Assembly: GCA_963746255.1 (NCBI GenBank) | Contig: CAVVAJ010000005.1 | Span: 62,001 to 126,000 of the forward strand | Source of the DNA: DAOVXM01 sp963746255 | Lineage (GTDB): Bacteria; Chloroflexota; Anaerolineae; Anaerolineales; UBA4823 | Length of the DNA: 64,000 nucleotides | Direction: 5' to 3' | Shown here: piece after piece, positions 35,408 through 45,049 of the stretch | Layout: every line of letters starts with the position of its first letter | Position numbering within the stretch: the stretch's first letter is position 1 | The notes under the pieces: model-generated | Databases searched by the model: none | What the model was told of the DNA's origin: nothing | What the model saw: only the letters and a program-made list of their open reading frames with translations | Made by a program: the position numbers and the translations under genes

Positions 35408-36175
35408 ATGGGAACCGGCAGCAGGGACGCGACCGTTGACATCTTGGGAGTGCAGGTCAGCTGCGTCGATCTGGAGACCTTGATCGATCAAGCCATTCTA
35501 TGGGCAGAGGCTGAAGGGGCGCATACGATCAGTTATGTTAATGCGCACTGCCTGAATACCAGCTGCCGCGATCCGGAATACCGCCAGCTGCTCAATGAGA
35601 CCGACCTGGTATATGCCGATGGGGTGGGTGTGGTCTGGGCAAGCCGTTTTTTAGGCGGCTGCCAGCTGCAGAAAATGACCGGTGCAGATTGGATCTACGA
35701 TTTTTGTGCCGCCGCCAGTGAAAAAAATATCCTAATCTATATCTTGGCGGGGAAACCAGGCGTCGCAGATCGGGCCAAGCAAGCACTGGTCGATAAGTGG
35801 CCGGAGCTGGATATCGTTGGTGTCAGTGATGGCTATTTCATAGAAACCAGCGAAGCAGAAACGCTGCTCGAAATCCAACGGAAGGCTCCGCATGTCCTCT
35901 TTGTCGGTTTGGGGGCTCCGCAGCAGGAAAAATGGGTCGCTGAGCACCGTCAGGAGCTGGGATTGCCAGTTTGTTGGACGGTTGGCGCGTTGTTCGATTA
36001 CCTGGCCGGAGAAGAGCGGCGGGTCCCCAGTTGGATGTATAAACTAAATCTGGAATGGTTGTGGCGCTTGCTGGTCGATCCTGCCGCGAAGTGGCGTCGC
36101 TACGTGCTTGGCAATCCGGAATTTGTCTTGCGCGTCCTCCGCCAGAAGTTTAAATCAGAGCTTACCAGGGGGTAG
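35408..36175 (+). CDS. WecG/TagA/CpsF-family glycosyltransferase (GT26)
   Basis: 255 residues, complete. The family block VNAHCLNTSCRDPEYRQLLN then TDLVYADGVGVVWASRFLGG and VLFVGLGAPQQEKWVAEHRQ are the signatures of GT26 enzymes, which transfer ManNAc-type sugars from UDP donors to lipid-linked GlcNAc. The C-terminal helix with basic residues (AAKWRRYVLGNPEFVLRVLR) gives membrane contact. ATG 35408 abuts the preceding TGA with no gap, so translation is coupled to the flippase-like gene. Base composition is high-GC to the end of this gene and falls sharply just after it. Confidence 0.88.
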   Translation: MGTGSRDATVDILGVQVSCVDLETLIDQAILWAEAEGAHTISYVNAHCLNTSCRDPEYRQLLNETDLVYADGVGVVWASRFLGGCQLQKMTGADWIYDFCAAASEKNILIYILAGKPGVADRAKQALVDKWPELDIVGVSDGYFIETSEAETLLEIQRKAPHVLFVGLGAPQQEKWVAEHRQELGLPVCWTVGALFDYLAGEERRVPSWMYKLNLEWLWRLLVDPAAKWRRYVLGNPEFVLRVLRQKFKSELTRG

Positions 36176-36300
36176 ACAAGGTATAATAATCGCCGCCAAA
36201 GTACTAAAGGCGGGAGATCGTATTAACCTCGCGCGCTTACCCGAATACGTTCACAAAACCAGATCCAAGCCGGCGCTGCTACCAGCTATCTAAAAACTGA

Positions 36301-38274
36301 ATGCACATACTTACAAACTTTCTGCAAGATAACTCAAAGCGTGGTGAATACATCCGCTTGGGATTCGTGCTCTTCTTAGGGTTGGTCAACGGGTTGGTTT
36401 TTACCTTCCTGGTCCCGCCCTGGCAGCATTATGATGAGCCGCTGCATCTAGAATATGTATGGTTAATCACGGATCGTTTACAGCTACCGAAGCCTGGGGA
36501 TATCGACCTTGAAATGCATCGAGCGGCTGCTGCATCTATGCTCGCTCACGGTTTCTACGAAGGAATGAGCATCCAACCAGACTTTGACTCAGTCGAGAAA
36601 CCAGTTTGGATCGGGGATGCGCCGCAGCTGGCAAATCCCCCGCTGTATTATATTATCGCTTCAGCACCATCAATCCTACTTGATATAGATGATGTCACCA
36701 GGCAGCTTTATGCAGCTAGATTTACATCTCTATTCCTGTACTTGCTTACGATTATTGCCGCCTGGGGAGTTGTGTCGGAGTTCACAGAACGTGGACATCC
36801 AATTAGGTTGTACCTGCCTATGACACTAGCATTGCTGCCGGGATTTGCAGATACTATGACAGCTGTAAATAATGATGCCGCCGCGGTTGTGTTTGTCAGT
36901 CTCACTTTATGGGGAAGCATACATCTAGTTAGGAATGGATTCTCACCCTCAGTTTTTCTGGGAACGATATTTGCGGTGGCTGCCAGTTATTACTCCAAGG
37001 AAGTAGCTATAGTGTCACTTCCTATATTCATCATTGCATTGCTGTTTACGATTTTCAGAAATCGATTGAGTTGGATACCCTGGGCTGCAGTATTTGTGGG
37101 TGCTATAGCCATGGTATTACTCATCTTCGTTATGAATGATCCCGCATATTGGTACCGCTCCACATCCCAGGTGGAACCGATCAGACAAATAGACGAGCAC
37201 GCGCCATTGGGGGATTATGTATTTATGCTGGATGCTTCCAAGGATGTTACTCCTAGGTGGATGGTGCCTTTATTTCAGCCCATTCCTAAGAGGTCAATTT
37301 CTGGATTGGACAGTGCGAAGTTCTCCCTGGGGGCGTGGATTTGGGCAGATACACCAGCAACGATACGTACACCAATGATTGGAGATGGGTATCGCTATTA
37401 TTACGAACAAATTGAAGTCACTCGTGAACCAACGTATTATGCATTTAATGTGGAAATTACGGATCTATCAGCTAAAAGGTTATGGGTGAGCCTCGATCCC
37501 AGGGAAGGTTACACGGCAAATGAGTTGGTCGTGTTTTATGATGGATTAGTCTTGACCTATGACATTAATAACCCTTCCAGAATACCAGATTTTGATAATG
37601 CCAATGGGAGATCAGGAACCTGGCATGGCAAAAGATTTAACAATCTACTACGTAATGGGTCCGCTGAGTCTGCTGGAATTCGCTTACGGTCTGATTTTGA
37701 TAACCTCACAATGAAGTTTCTGCCAGCACGGGCATCCCTGCTGCTGACATCTATGCTTGATCCAAGCGGGGCAGGCTGGATATTTAAAGCGAGCGGCCTA
37801 AGGATATTCCGCACATTTTGGGGAAAATTTGGGTGGGGTAATGTACCACTATTAGGCGGAAAACCTTATCGAGTGTTTGGCTTATTATCGATGTTGGCCA
37901 TTATTGGTTTTGGTATATGGATCGCCCATCTTATACTTCGGAAAAGGATCATGAGACATGCGAATTATTTCGTAATATTATTTTCACTGTTTATCTTGAT
38001 CTGGTTCGGTGCGATGACTAGGGGAACGCTTCATCTTGGTGTTATTCAGATGTACTTACCCGTTGCTCGTTATGCTGCACCCGCGATCATCCCAACGCTG
38101 TTAATACTCACGATTGGTTGGTTAGAAGTCCTCAGTATTATTATTAGATGGTTAAGAGTCCCACCAGATCTACGAGAGCCGGTTCGTTTTGTGGTATATT
38201 TGGGGGCATTCGCAATTTTTAATCTATATTCACTTTACAGCGTAATAATCTTTTACTCGAGGACAGCAACATGA
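36301..38274 (+). CDS. Polytopic membrane protein, DUF2142/GT-C-like
   Basis: 657 residues with about 11 membrane spans. The first exported loop reads FLVPPWQHYDEPLHLEYVWL, an aromatic-Asp-Glu-Pro motif like the catalytic DxE/DE loop of GT-C glycosyltransferases and DUF2142 proteins. A large exported domain (about residues 285-500) lies between spans. These enzymes use polyprenyl-phosphate sugars to decorate glycans or proteins. ATG 36301 was taken as the start. The stop overlaps the next ATG by four bases, so it is coupled to the first glycoside-hydrolase-like gene. Codon use is much more AT-rich than in the preceding four genes. Confidence 0.7.
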   Translation: MHILTNFLQDNSKRGEYIRLGFVLFLGLVNGLVFTFLVPPWQHYDEPLHLEYVWLITDRLQLPKPGDIDLEMHRAAAASMLAHGFYEGMSIQPDFDSVEKPVWIGDAPQLANPPLYYIIASAPSILLDIDDVTRQLYAARFTSLFLYLLTIIAAWGVVSEFTERGHPIRLYLPMTLALLPGFADTMTAVNNDAAAVVFVSLTLWGSIHLVRNGFSPSVFLGTIFAVAASYYSKEVAIVSLPIFIIALLFTIFRNRLSWIPWAAVFVGAIAMVLLIFVMNDPAYWYRSTSQVEPIRQIDEHAPLGDYVFMLDASKDVTPRWMVPLFQPIPKRSISGLDSAKFSLGAWIWADTPATIRTPMIGDGYRYYYEQIEVTREPTYYAFNVEITDLSAKRLWVSLDPREGYTANELVVFYDGLVLTYDINNPSRIPDFDNANGRSGTWHGKRFNNLLRNGSAESAGIRLRSDFDNLTMKFLPARASLLLTSMLDPSGAGWIFKASGLRIFRTFWGKFGWGNVPLLGGKPYRVFGLLSMLAIIGFGIWIAHLILRKRIMRHANYFVILFSLFILIWFGAMTRGTLHLGVIQMYLPVARYAAPAIIPTLLILTIGWLEVLSIIIRWLRVPPDLREPVRFVVYLGAFAIFNLYSLYSVIIFYSRTAT

Positions 38275-39776
38275 GAATTATGGACTATGTAAGAAAAGCG
38301 TTATTTATCTGTATTATGATATTGCCAGTAATATCTTTCAGTAATCTGTGTATTAGTAATGTATTAGCGGACTCACAGGAGGTCTCCCAAGATTTGGTGA
38401 CCAGTGAAGCATTAAGTACTTACTTGCCTGTGATCATGCGAGAATACTTGCCGCAGGTCGAATCAATATTCGGCGTCGATGTGGGTACTGTTTATCCATC
38501 CGGAGATCTGCAAGCCATGCGTAAAGCAGGCGCATATTGGCTGCGTCATGATGTGCGTTGGGAAGATGTCCAACCTACCGGACCCGAAGAATGGAACTGG
38601 GCTGCTTTAGCAAATCTTGAAAACCAGCTGCTGTATGCACAAGAGTATGACATGCAGCTCATCCTTTTTGTACATGGTACCCCTACATGGGCACGGAAGG
38701 CTGGATATGAAGCCTATACGTGTGGAGCTATTGCAGCTGAATATCTTCCCAATTTCGGCAATTTTTTGTATGAGATAGTTTCTCGTTACAGCAGTCCTCC
38801 GTATAATGTGATGTATTGGGAGCTGTACAATGAACCAGATATTGCTCCCGGGGGACTGCTTCCTTTGGATAGCGAATACGGATGCTGGGGTGATGCGGCT
38901 GCTCCATATTACGGTGGTAGTTTTTACGCCGATATGTTGGCAGCAGTCTACCCGAGGATCAAGGAAGCGAACTCAGAGACAGAAGTGTTAGTTGGTGGTT
39001 TACTTTTGGATTGTGATCCGGTAGGGATAAACGGGTGTGAAAATTCTACTGATAAATTATCCCCAAGCTTTTTTGAAGGTATCCTCCGCCATAATGGAGC
39101 GAATGATGGCAGCAATTATTTTGACGGGGTCAGCTTCCATGCTTATGATTACTACCTCGGAAAACTTGGTCAATATTGGAATAGTAATTGGAATAGTTCC
39201 TGGAACACGACTGGACCGGTAAGCTTAGCAAAGGCTTCATATATTCGGAGCCTGTTGGCTAATCCCGATTTTGGAGCTGAAAACAAGTATCTCATCAATA
39301 CAGAAGCAGCACTTATCTGTGGCGGGATGGATGATCCGCCCGGAGAAGGATCGTGTGATGATGATCCGACCTCTAATTTTGAGCTGACTAAGGCGTACTA
39401 CCTTATCCAGGCTTTCACAACAGCAATTGCGGATAACCTCGAAGGGAATATTTGGTACGGCGCTCTGGGTTGGCGGAATTCCGGTCTTCTGTATGGTGAT
39501 TATTCTCCACGTCCTGCATATTATGCATATAAGACCCTTAGAAGTGAGTTGGTAAATGCCAATTTTAACCGAAGGATTACTGAATATTCGGGTGTGAGTG
39601 TTTATGAGTTCACGCGTGCCGGTAAAAAGATCTGGGTCGTATGGTCATTAGATGGAAACAACCATGCGGTTCCTCTACCGTCTACACCAAGTAAAGTTGT
39701 TGATGCTCTCGGGAATTCTGTCACACCAGGAAATCCCATGGAAATAACAATTAAACCTTTGATACTAGACTTCTAG
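38271..39776 (+). CDS. Secreted glycoside hydrolase-like protein, paralogue 1
   Basis: 501 residues. A signal peptide (LFICIMILPVISFSNLCISN) is followed by a TIM-barrel domain. Candidate catalytic acid is E188 in WELYNEPD, and candidate nucleophile E345 in LINTEAALICGG, the layout of clan GH-A enzymes (GH5/GH39-like). Start ATG 38271 overlaps the preceding stop (ATGA). It shares a domain organisation and long stretches (GLLLDCDP, SFHAYDYYIG/LG, W-N/D-TTGPV) with the next gene. The two lie at the end of a polysaccharide cluster, so a role in trimming the exported glycan is a reasonable inference. A strong terminator follows. Confidence 0.75.
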   Translation: MRIMDYVRKALFICIMILPVISFSNLCISNVLADSQEVSQDLVTSEALSTYLPVIMREYLPQVESIFGVDVGTVYPSGDLQAMRKAGAYWLRHDVRWEDVQPTGPEEWNWAALANLENQLLYAQEYDMQLILFVHGTPTWARKAGYEAYTCGAIAAEYLPNFGNFLYEIVSRYSSPPYNVMYWELYNEPDIAPGGLLPLDSEYGCWGDAAAPYYGGSFYADMLAAVYPRIKEANSETEVLVGGLLLDCDPVGINGCENSTDKLSPSFFEGILRHNGANDGSNYFDGVSFHAYDYYLGKLGQYWNSNWNSSWNTTGPVSLAKASYIRSLLANPDFGAENKYLINTEAALICGGMDDPPGEGSCDDDPTSNFELTKAYYLIQAFTTAIADNLEGNIWYGALGWRNSGLLYGDYSPRPAYYAYKTLRSELVNANFNRRITEYSGVSVYEFTRAGKKIWVVWSLDGNNHAVPLPSTPSKVVDALGNSVTPGNPMEITIKPLILDF

Positions 39777-39863
39777 AAATTGTCTGCAGATATAGTTGCA
39801 CAATAATAATTCAATTCTATAATCGTGGTTCAATAAATATAGAGCAGAATATATTATGTTTTG

Positions 39864-39898
39864 TTGACACTCCAATTTATTGGAGTGTCAATTTTATT
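39864..39898 (+). terminator. Rho-independent terminator
   Basis: TTGACACTCCAA (39864-39875) and TTGGAGTGTCAA (39880-39891) form a perfect 12-bp stem with a 4-base loop, followed by TTTTATT. It ends the transcript of the membrane protein and first hydrolase-like gene. Confidence 0.85.
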
Positions 39899-40024
39899 GG
39901 CACTCAGTCCTACATTTTCTGGATGAGGAATTGCTGAATGTCTGGATTATCAAGTCTGAGATATGTTGGCAAGATGACAAATATCGGCGAACCATTAGTT
40001 GTGTACAAATAATGAGGAAAGAAT

Positions 40025-41560
40025 ATGAATCCTAGGATAGCTGGAATAATAATTGTTACCTATGGATTTGTTCTCGTTGCTTGTTCCTCTCAAGGGCAAA
40101 ATAGCGTGCGAACAGATCAAATACCTGCTTCGAGTGAAGTCGTTGATAGCTATGATTCAACACGAACTCCCGAGATTAATACTGAAGGCGAGGCAGAAAA
40201 ATATAATCTGACATTTTCTCCGGAACCACCGGAAGCTGAGGAGCCATACATAGTCAGCAATATATGGGGGATGCAGCTACATGGAGTACCATCAGGTCTT
40301 CAGATTCAGTTATTAGGTGATGCTGGAGCCGGATGGATGCGGGATGTTTTCTTCGAATGGGACAAGATCCAGCCAGAGAGAAGAAAGCCACCCGACTACT
40401 ATTGGGAATCCGTAGATGAGGAAGTAGTTGCGCAACTTACTTCAGCTGGAGTGCATACACTCTCAATACAATTATATGCACCTACATGGGCTCAAAAATA
40501 TCCTGGTTATGCCTGTGGACCGATCACTGAAGAAGCACTTAGCGATTTTGGCGAGTTCGTAGGTGAGATGGTTAACCGTTATAGTACAGCACCATACGAA
40601 GTCAAGTATTATGAATTTGGCAATGAGCCCGATATCAGTCGAATTCATGTTGGAGGAAGCAGCTTCTTCGGCTGCTGGGGAGAAGACGAAGATGACAGTT
40701 ACTATGGCGGCAAGTATTACGCGGAGATGTTGAAAGAAGTTTATCCTGAAATGAAAAGACAGAATTCAGAAGCGATGTTAGTAATTGGCGGTCTGCTGAT
40801 GGATTGTGATCCGATCAACCCACCAGAGAATCCGCCTGGTTCTGGAACACTTAAAGATTGTACACCCTCCAGATTTCTTGAAGGGATCTTAGAAGCTGGA
40901 GGTGGAGATTATTTCGATGCGGTGAGTTTTCATGCTTACGATTACTACATCGGTGAGTACGGAAAATATGCGAATGGTAATTGGCATAGTCAATGGGATA
41001 CTACCGGACCTGTATTGAGCCAGAAAGTGGGTTATTTACGATCGTTGTTAGATTCTTACGGGTACCCAGAGAAGGAATTATTTAATACAGAAGTGGCCCT
41101 TATTTGTGGAGGGGATGGAAAAGAGCCCATTTGCTTAACTGATGATTTTCAAAACACCAAAGCAATTTACTTGGTTCAAGCATATGCCCAGGCAATTGAT
41201 AAAAAATTAACTGCAAATATTTGGTATAGTGATAAAGGTTGGCGAGGTACCAATATCATTGATGCCAACAATGAACCCCTTCCCGCTTACGATGCTTTCG
41301 TATTCAATCAACAGATGCTATTAGGGTTTAACTATTTGGGGAAAATTGGTGGGCTGCCTAGTCTCGAGGGATATAACTTTACTGATCAAACACGCGATAT
41401 TTGGCTGTTATGGTCAAAGAATATTCATGCTGAGAACATCCAGTTACCACGCTCCCCTAACACGATCTATGATGTCTTTGGGAATCAGCTGCCCCTTCCA
41501 GGTGCGGATTTAACCTACACCATCGATGTTGCCCCAATTTATATCGTATGGGATAACTAG
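40025..41560 (+). CDS. Glycoside hydrolase-like lipoprotein, paralogue 2
   Basis: 511 residues with a lipoprotein signal ending LVAC (C20), a Ser/Thr/Glu linker to about residue 75 and a GH-A-like barrel. Catalytic candidates are E201 in YEFGNEPD and E356 in LFNTEVALICGG, at the same relative positions as in the preceding gene. It is therefore a tandem duplicate that became membrane-anchored while its partner is released or signal-anchored. It is preceded by its own intergenic region of 248 bp and followed by a shared terminator. GAGGAAAG lies 7 bases before ATG 40025. Confidence 0.8.
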   Translation: MNPRIAGIIIVTYGFVLVACSSQGQNSVRTDQIPASSEVVDSYDSTRTPEINTEGEAEKYNLTFSPEPPEAEEPYIVSNIWGMQLHGVPSGLQIQLLGDAGAGWMRDVFFEWDKIQPERRKPPDYYWESVDEEVVAQLTSAGVHTLSIQLYAPTWAQKYPGYACGPITEEALSDFGEFVGEMVNRYSTAPYEVKYYEFGNEPDISRIHVGGSSFFGCWGEDEDDSYYGGKYYAEMLKEVYPEMKRQNSEAMLVIGGLLMDCDPINPPENPPGSGTLKDCTPSRFLEGILEAGGGDYFDAVSFHAYDYYIGEYGKYANGNWHSQWDTTGPVLSQKVGYLRSLLDSYGYPEKELFNTEVALICGGDGKEPICLTDDFQNTKAIYLVQAYAQAIDKKLTANIWYSDKGWRGTNIIDANNEPLPAYDAFVFNQQMLLGFNYLGKIGGLPSLEGYNFTDQTRDIWLLWSKNIHAENIQLPRSPNTIYDVFGNQLPLPGADLTYTIDVAPIYIVWDN

Positions 41561-41594
41561 CAAGCATCAAGATCGTTCATACCAAAAATATACA

Positions 41595-41627
41595 CGGCTG
41601 AGAGCGAATTACGCTCTCAGCCGTTTT
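41595..41627. terminator. Bidirectional terminator between convergent genes
   Basis: CGGCTGAGAGCG (41595-41606) and CGCTCTCAGCCG (41612-41623) form a 12-bp stem with a 5-base loop and TTTT on the plus strand. The convergent S41 gene ends at 41647. Confidence 0.75.
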
Positions 41628-41646
41628 GCTTTCTCCGGGATTGATG

Positions 41647-43675
41647 CTATTTAATTCGATCCAGTAAATTTTCTACTGCTTCCCTCAATAGGGTATCCTC
41701 TCCCAACGCACTTTCGAGTGTTACCGGAACGGTTATATCCGGTATAACGCCTGTTCCTTCGATCAATAATTCCCCTTCCATTGTTTCTGGCCGTCCAGTT
41801 GGGAATTGTGCGGAAATGTCTTCAGGAAGTTCATATTGCCCACGTCCTACTTCACCAAATGCGCCTGCGGTTGGGAAGTGACCGACAATAATTGCATCTG
41901 AATTTTGGCTCATCGCATAAGTAAACCCTTCACAAGCGCTGATGCAGTACGGGCTGACGATTACGGCAATCGGTCGATCAAAATATGTTGTACCGGGTTT
42001 GACGATCGCTGGAAGCTTAGTAGTTTCAAACTCGCCTGATTTGTCATTATAGTACTTACTCTGATATAGATCTATTTCCTCTTCAAAGAAGTAACCAGCA
42101 AAATCAAGGGCGATACTTCCTGAACCCCCGCTATTGGTACGAACATCAATGATCAACCCCGGGACATCATTTGCCATGAAGCTTTCCATGTAGTGATCCC
42201 AAGTTTTCGCCATAAGGCTGTAATCATCTGAGAATGTGTTAATCCGGATATACCCTAATCCAGAGTCATCCAATATTTCCCCTTCGATTGGCAGCGCAAC
42301 TTCATCCACCATGAAAGTTGGGATCGATTCGAACAAGGAGCCATATTCCACTTCTGTTATCAGAGTTTCTTCACGTATATTTGTCTCGCCGGGGTTTCGG
42401 TAGCTGATGGTGACTTTCTCATCGGGGGGGAAACGGGTTAGAAATACAACTTGCTCCAGACGCTTGTGGTGTTCAGTAGAGTAAGGCCCAAAATCAGGGA
42501 TGATCTCGTTTATTTTGTCAGATATAGGCGTATCATCAATTGAAAGTATTTCAGCACCTAGTTCTATATCTGCATCTGCGGCCGGTGTATCGGGAAGCAG
42601 CCCACTGACGATTACCCGATGATCGCTTAATTCGGAAAGTACTATTCCTAAACCTCCCCCACGCTCCTCGAAGAATACATCGGCGTTAAATGAGAAGTCC
42701 AACATGTGCATCAGGTATTTCATTTACGAACGCACGGAGTGCACGGTAATAATCATCAATATCCTCTGCATCCTCAACGTCTGGATAAACCCGTTCATAC
42801 AGCTGTTCCCACTGAATTCCCTTTTCTTGGGTGAATGGATATTCCCGAGAAGCTTTCTCAAACAAGGAGTCAAATGCCGCTGTATAGCTCAAGTCAGAAT
42901 AATCGTTGACCGCAATGTCTCCTTCGTTCAAATTAAACGATAAACGCGGCACTTTGAATATCTTAAATGGGGTTTGATCTAAATCTACAAAACTATACCC
43001 AGCAGGTATATTCTCAGAAGGGTCATCTTCAGTAAATAATTGTCCGTCTTCTCCGAATCCGACTGGAAAGCCTTGTTCGTCATCCGGAGCCCAGACAATT
43101 ATCATCCCACCGCTTATTTCATTGTCATTATCTGGGTCAACGATAGTAGATGCATAAGCGGTGGACCATCCAGTACCATCTCGGCTCTCGAGGAATGGTC
43201 CGCCCCACGTATTGGACCAATACGCAATCGCAAATACCTGTACACCCTTATCTTCACTACGGTTATTATCCAAATCCAGTTGTGTTCCTTGGGGTACTGA
43301 TGGGAGTGCTAAGCTATATGTTACCGTTCCATCATCCAAAACAGTTACTGGACCCATGGCTTGTCCTTCGATAGGGAATTGGAATTCTTCGTCTCGGTTG
43401 ATAAACCCGGCTTGATCTTCCAATAAAACAAAGGGTTCTGATATGGTATTTAGGAAGAAGGGGGAAGTGTATGGTATATCACCGTTGATAAAAACCGGCT
43501 CGTTTGGATTCTGTTCCCCTGGTTGAACTGGGATAGGTGGAAGTGGTGTAGAAGTGGGTGTAATTGTTGGACTAGGTGGTACCGGGGTACCTGGAACACC
43601 CGAAACAGCATTACACGCGAATATTGTGATAGATAGTAATAAGATCAACAGGTACCAGCGAGATCGAACAAGCAT
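41647..43675 (-). CDS. Secreted S41-family peptidase with PDZ domain, one frameshift
   Basis: Two minus-strand frames join near 42,705 to give about 675 residues. The N-terminus has a lipoprotein signal (ITIFACNAVSG), a Pro/Thr linker and a beta domain. The C-terminal part has a PDZ (GGGLGIVLSELSDHRVIVSG) and the S41 core: GLGYIRINTFSDDYSLMAKT, LIIDVRTNSGGSGSIALDFA and the serine loop SPYCISACEGFTYAM, where the S in ISACEG is the likely nucleophile. Such C-terminal-processing-like proteases act at the cell surface. The break is one base and lies in the linker before the PDZ domain. It precedes the intergenic region next to phaR. Confidence 0.78.
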
Positions 43676-43915
43676 TCAACTCTCCTAATGCAGTCAATAG
43701 TTCACTTTAACATCCTAATACGTAATCTGACACTACTCTTCAAAGATAACTGCCGAAGTATATCATTTCCATTTGATAAAAGGCTTAATGGATAATTATT
43801 ATCGGATCATTCGTGTACACTTTCCATTAAGCGATGAAGGATTCGATTTCGATTGTGGTTTTCTGTTGGTGTGTATTTTGTTTCCCCCGGATGGTCGTAT
43901 TAATCTGTCGTAAGG
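43676..43915. other. Intergenic region
   Basis: 240 bp between the S41 start and the PhaR stop. It must carry the S41 promoter. No hairpin, repeat or RNA feature stands out. Confidence 0.4.
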
Positions 43916-44455
43916 CTACAGCTCATCCAGTTTCCTTGCCAAGACCTCTAACTTTTGGTTGAGATTTTCTATCTCTGTCTTGGTTGGAATGCTCCGCTCA
44001 TTCATTATCCGATCAACTGCGTCGTTTAAGTATGCCAAATTTTGGCGATCAAGAAATTTTGGCGATGATAGCTGCTCTATGATGTGTTTTCCATCAGATT
44101 CGCCCATTTCCCCTTGTTGGACCAAATAGTTAATCCTACGGCGAATTTCGTCATCAACCATATGGAAGATCACCCTTGGTGAAGGGAGGCTTTGTTGTAA
44201 TGCACTTATCCGAGAACCGCCGGTTTTTATTACATTTGCTAATAGGGTACGGGGAAATAATCCGCCTTCATTCTTCTCTTGTTCAAAGATTACTTGGGTT
44301 AATGTTAGCGCAGTCAGATCCGAACCAGTGACATTGTCCAAAACATGAACATCTCTTCCATCCTTAATGAGCTGGGCGATACCTGCCAGTGTAATGTATT
44401 GTTTTGCATCGGTATCGTACAGCTTGCGGTTCGGATATCTTTTAATCGTGATCAT
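43916..44455 (-). CDS. phaR: Polyhydroxyalkanoate synthesis regulator (PhaR-like)
   Basis: 179 residues from ATG 44455. Residues 1-60 are the PHB/PHA accumulation regulator DNA-binding domain (MITIKRYPNRKLYDTDAKQY, ITLAGIAQLIKDGRDVHVLD, then TLTQVIFEQEK). The C-terminus ends in a coiled coil (IPTKTEIENLNQKLEVLARK) almost shared with the phasin gene next door. PhaR binds both DNA and PHA granules, repressing the phasin until granules form. An ORF extension to 44521 is rejected because the inverted repeat and palindrome upstream lie inside it and the family starts at MITIKRY. It sits 113 bp after the phasin stop, on the same strand. Confidence 0.85.
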   Translation of the reverse strand: MITIKRYPNRKLYDTDAKQYITLAGIAQLIKDGRDVHVLDNVTGSDLTALTLTQVIFEQEKNEGGLFPRTLLANVIKTGGSRISALQQSLPSPRVIFHMVDDEIRRRINYLVQQGEMGESDGKHIIEQLSSPKFLDRQNLAYLNDAVDRIMNERSIPTKTEIENLNQKLEVLARKLDEL

Positions 44456-44465
44456 CAAATCATAA

Positions 44466-44477
44466 TTGCGAGTGCAA
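44466..44477. promoter_or_regulatory. Palindrome at the PhaR start, candidate autoregulatory operator
   Basis: TTGC-GAGT-GCAA lies 11 bases upstream of the PhaR start. TGC-rich dyads of this type are the recognised DNA targets of PhaR repressors, from family knowledge. Binding is not shown by the sequence alone. Confidence 0.4.
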
Positions 44478-44510
44478 TAAGTAAGTAGATTTTTCAACCA
44501 TTGGGAATAG

Positions 44511-44557
44511 TACTGCAACAAGTAGGGGGTATTAATTTCACCATACTTGTTGCAGTA
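44511..44557. repeat. 14-bp inverted repeat between phasin and phaR
   Basis: TACTGCAACAAGTA (44511-44524) and TACTTGTTGCAGTA (44544-44557) are exact complements around a 19-base loop. The location, between the two PHA genes and over TGCA cores, allows a PhaR operator, an attenuator or a terminator. Confidence 0.6.
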
Positions 44558-44567
44558 GTTGTAAGTA

Positions 44568-44939
44568 TTATTCGGATTGAGCTTTCTTTAATTCATCAAC
44601 TTTTTTGGTCAAGTTGGTGATCTTTTGACCTAGCTTGTTGATATCATCTTTGGTAGGTACATTCATGCGGTCAAGAATCTCTTCTACACGTTTTGTGAAT
44701 TCTTCCTCCGCTTTTTCAGTGCCCTTCTTGCGTTTATCCATTATTTCGGAAAACAGACGTTTCCCGTCTTGTTCTGCGATTTCGCCACGTTCAACAAGTT
44801 TACCAATGAAATCCTCGATTTCATCTTGGGCTAGCGCAACCGCACCGATCCCGGCGAGTAATACTTTGCGGGATGCTTCAAATAAGGATAACCGGTCTAT
44901 AGGTTCGGCTGCTTCAGTTGCTTCTGTCTGTGTAGGCAT
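44568..44939 (-). CDS. Phasin-family PHA granule protein
   Basis: 123 residues. A hydrophobic helix near 20-45 (SLFEASRKVLLAGIGAVALA) and long amphipathic helices (DEIEDFIGKLVERGEIAEQD) are typical of phasins of the PhaF/PhaI type, which coat polyhydroxyalkanoate granules. The last 25 residues (VPTKDDINKLGQKITNLTKK VDEL) are a coiled coil that nearly repeats the C-terminus of the adjacent PhaR. It is therefore likely that both bind granules through the same tail. Start ATG 44939 is preceded by GGAG. Confidence 0.8.
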   Translation of the reverse strand: MPTQTEATEAAEPIDRLSLFEASRKVLLAGIGAVALAQDEIEDFIGKLVERGEIAEQDGKRLFSEIMDKRKKGTEKAEEEFTKRVEEILDRMNVPTKDDINKLGQKITNLTKKVDELKKAQSE

Positions 44940-45006
44940 AATTTAGCTCCTTCATGAGATAGTTGTTTCTGTTTAATGTTGTTTTGTGATACAAATAATT
45001 ATGATC

Positions 45007-45049
45007 ATGACGCGATGCATCATAATATAATCATAACACACCGCGTCAT
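45007..45049. promoter_or_regulatory. Dyad upstream of the phasin gene
   Basis: ATGACGCG (45007-45014) and CGCGTCAT (45042-45049) are inverted copies set in a stretch with repeated TCATAAT. The placement, 68-110 bp before the phasin start, fits an operator-promoter region. Confidence 0.4.

Noticed and set aside
41647..43675. Two independent genes, a lipoprotein and an S41 peptidase
   Set aside because: The second frame lacks a ribosome binding site and a signal peptide, and the two overlap by about 40 bases; a one-base break is simpler.
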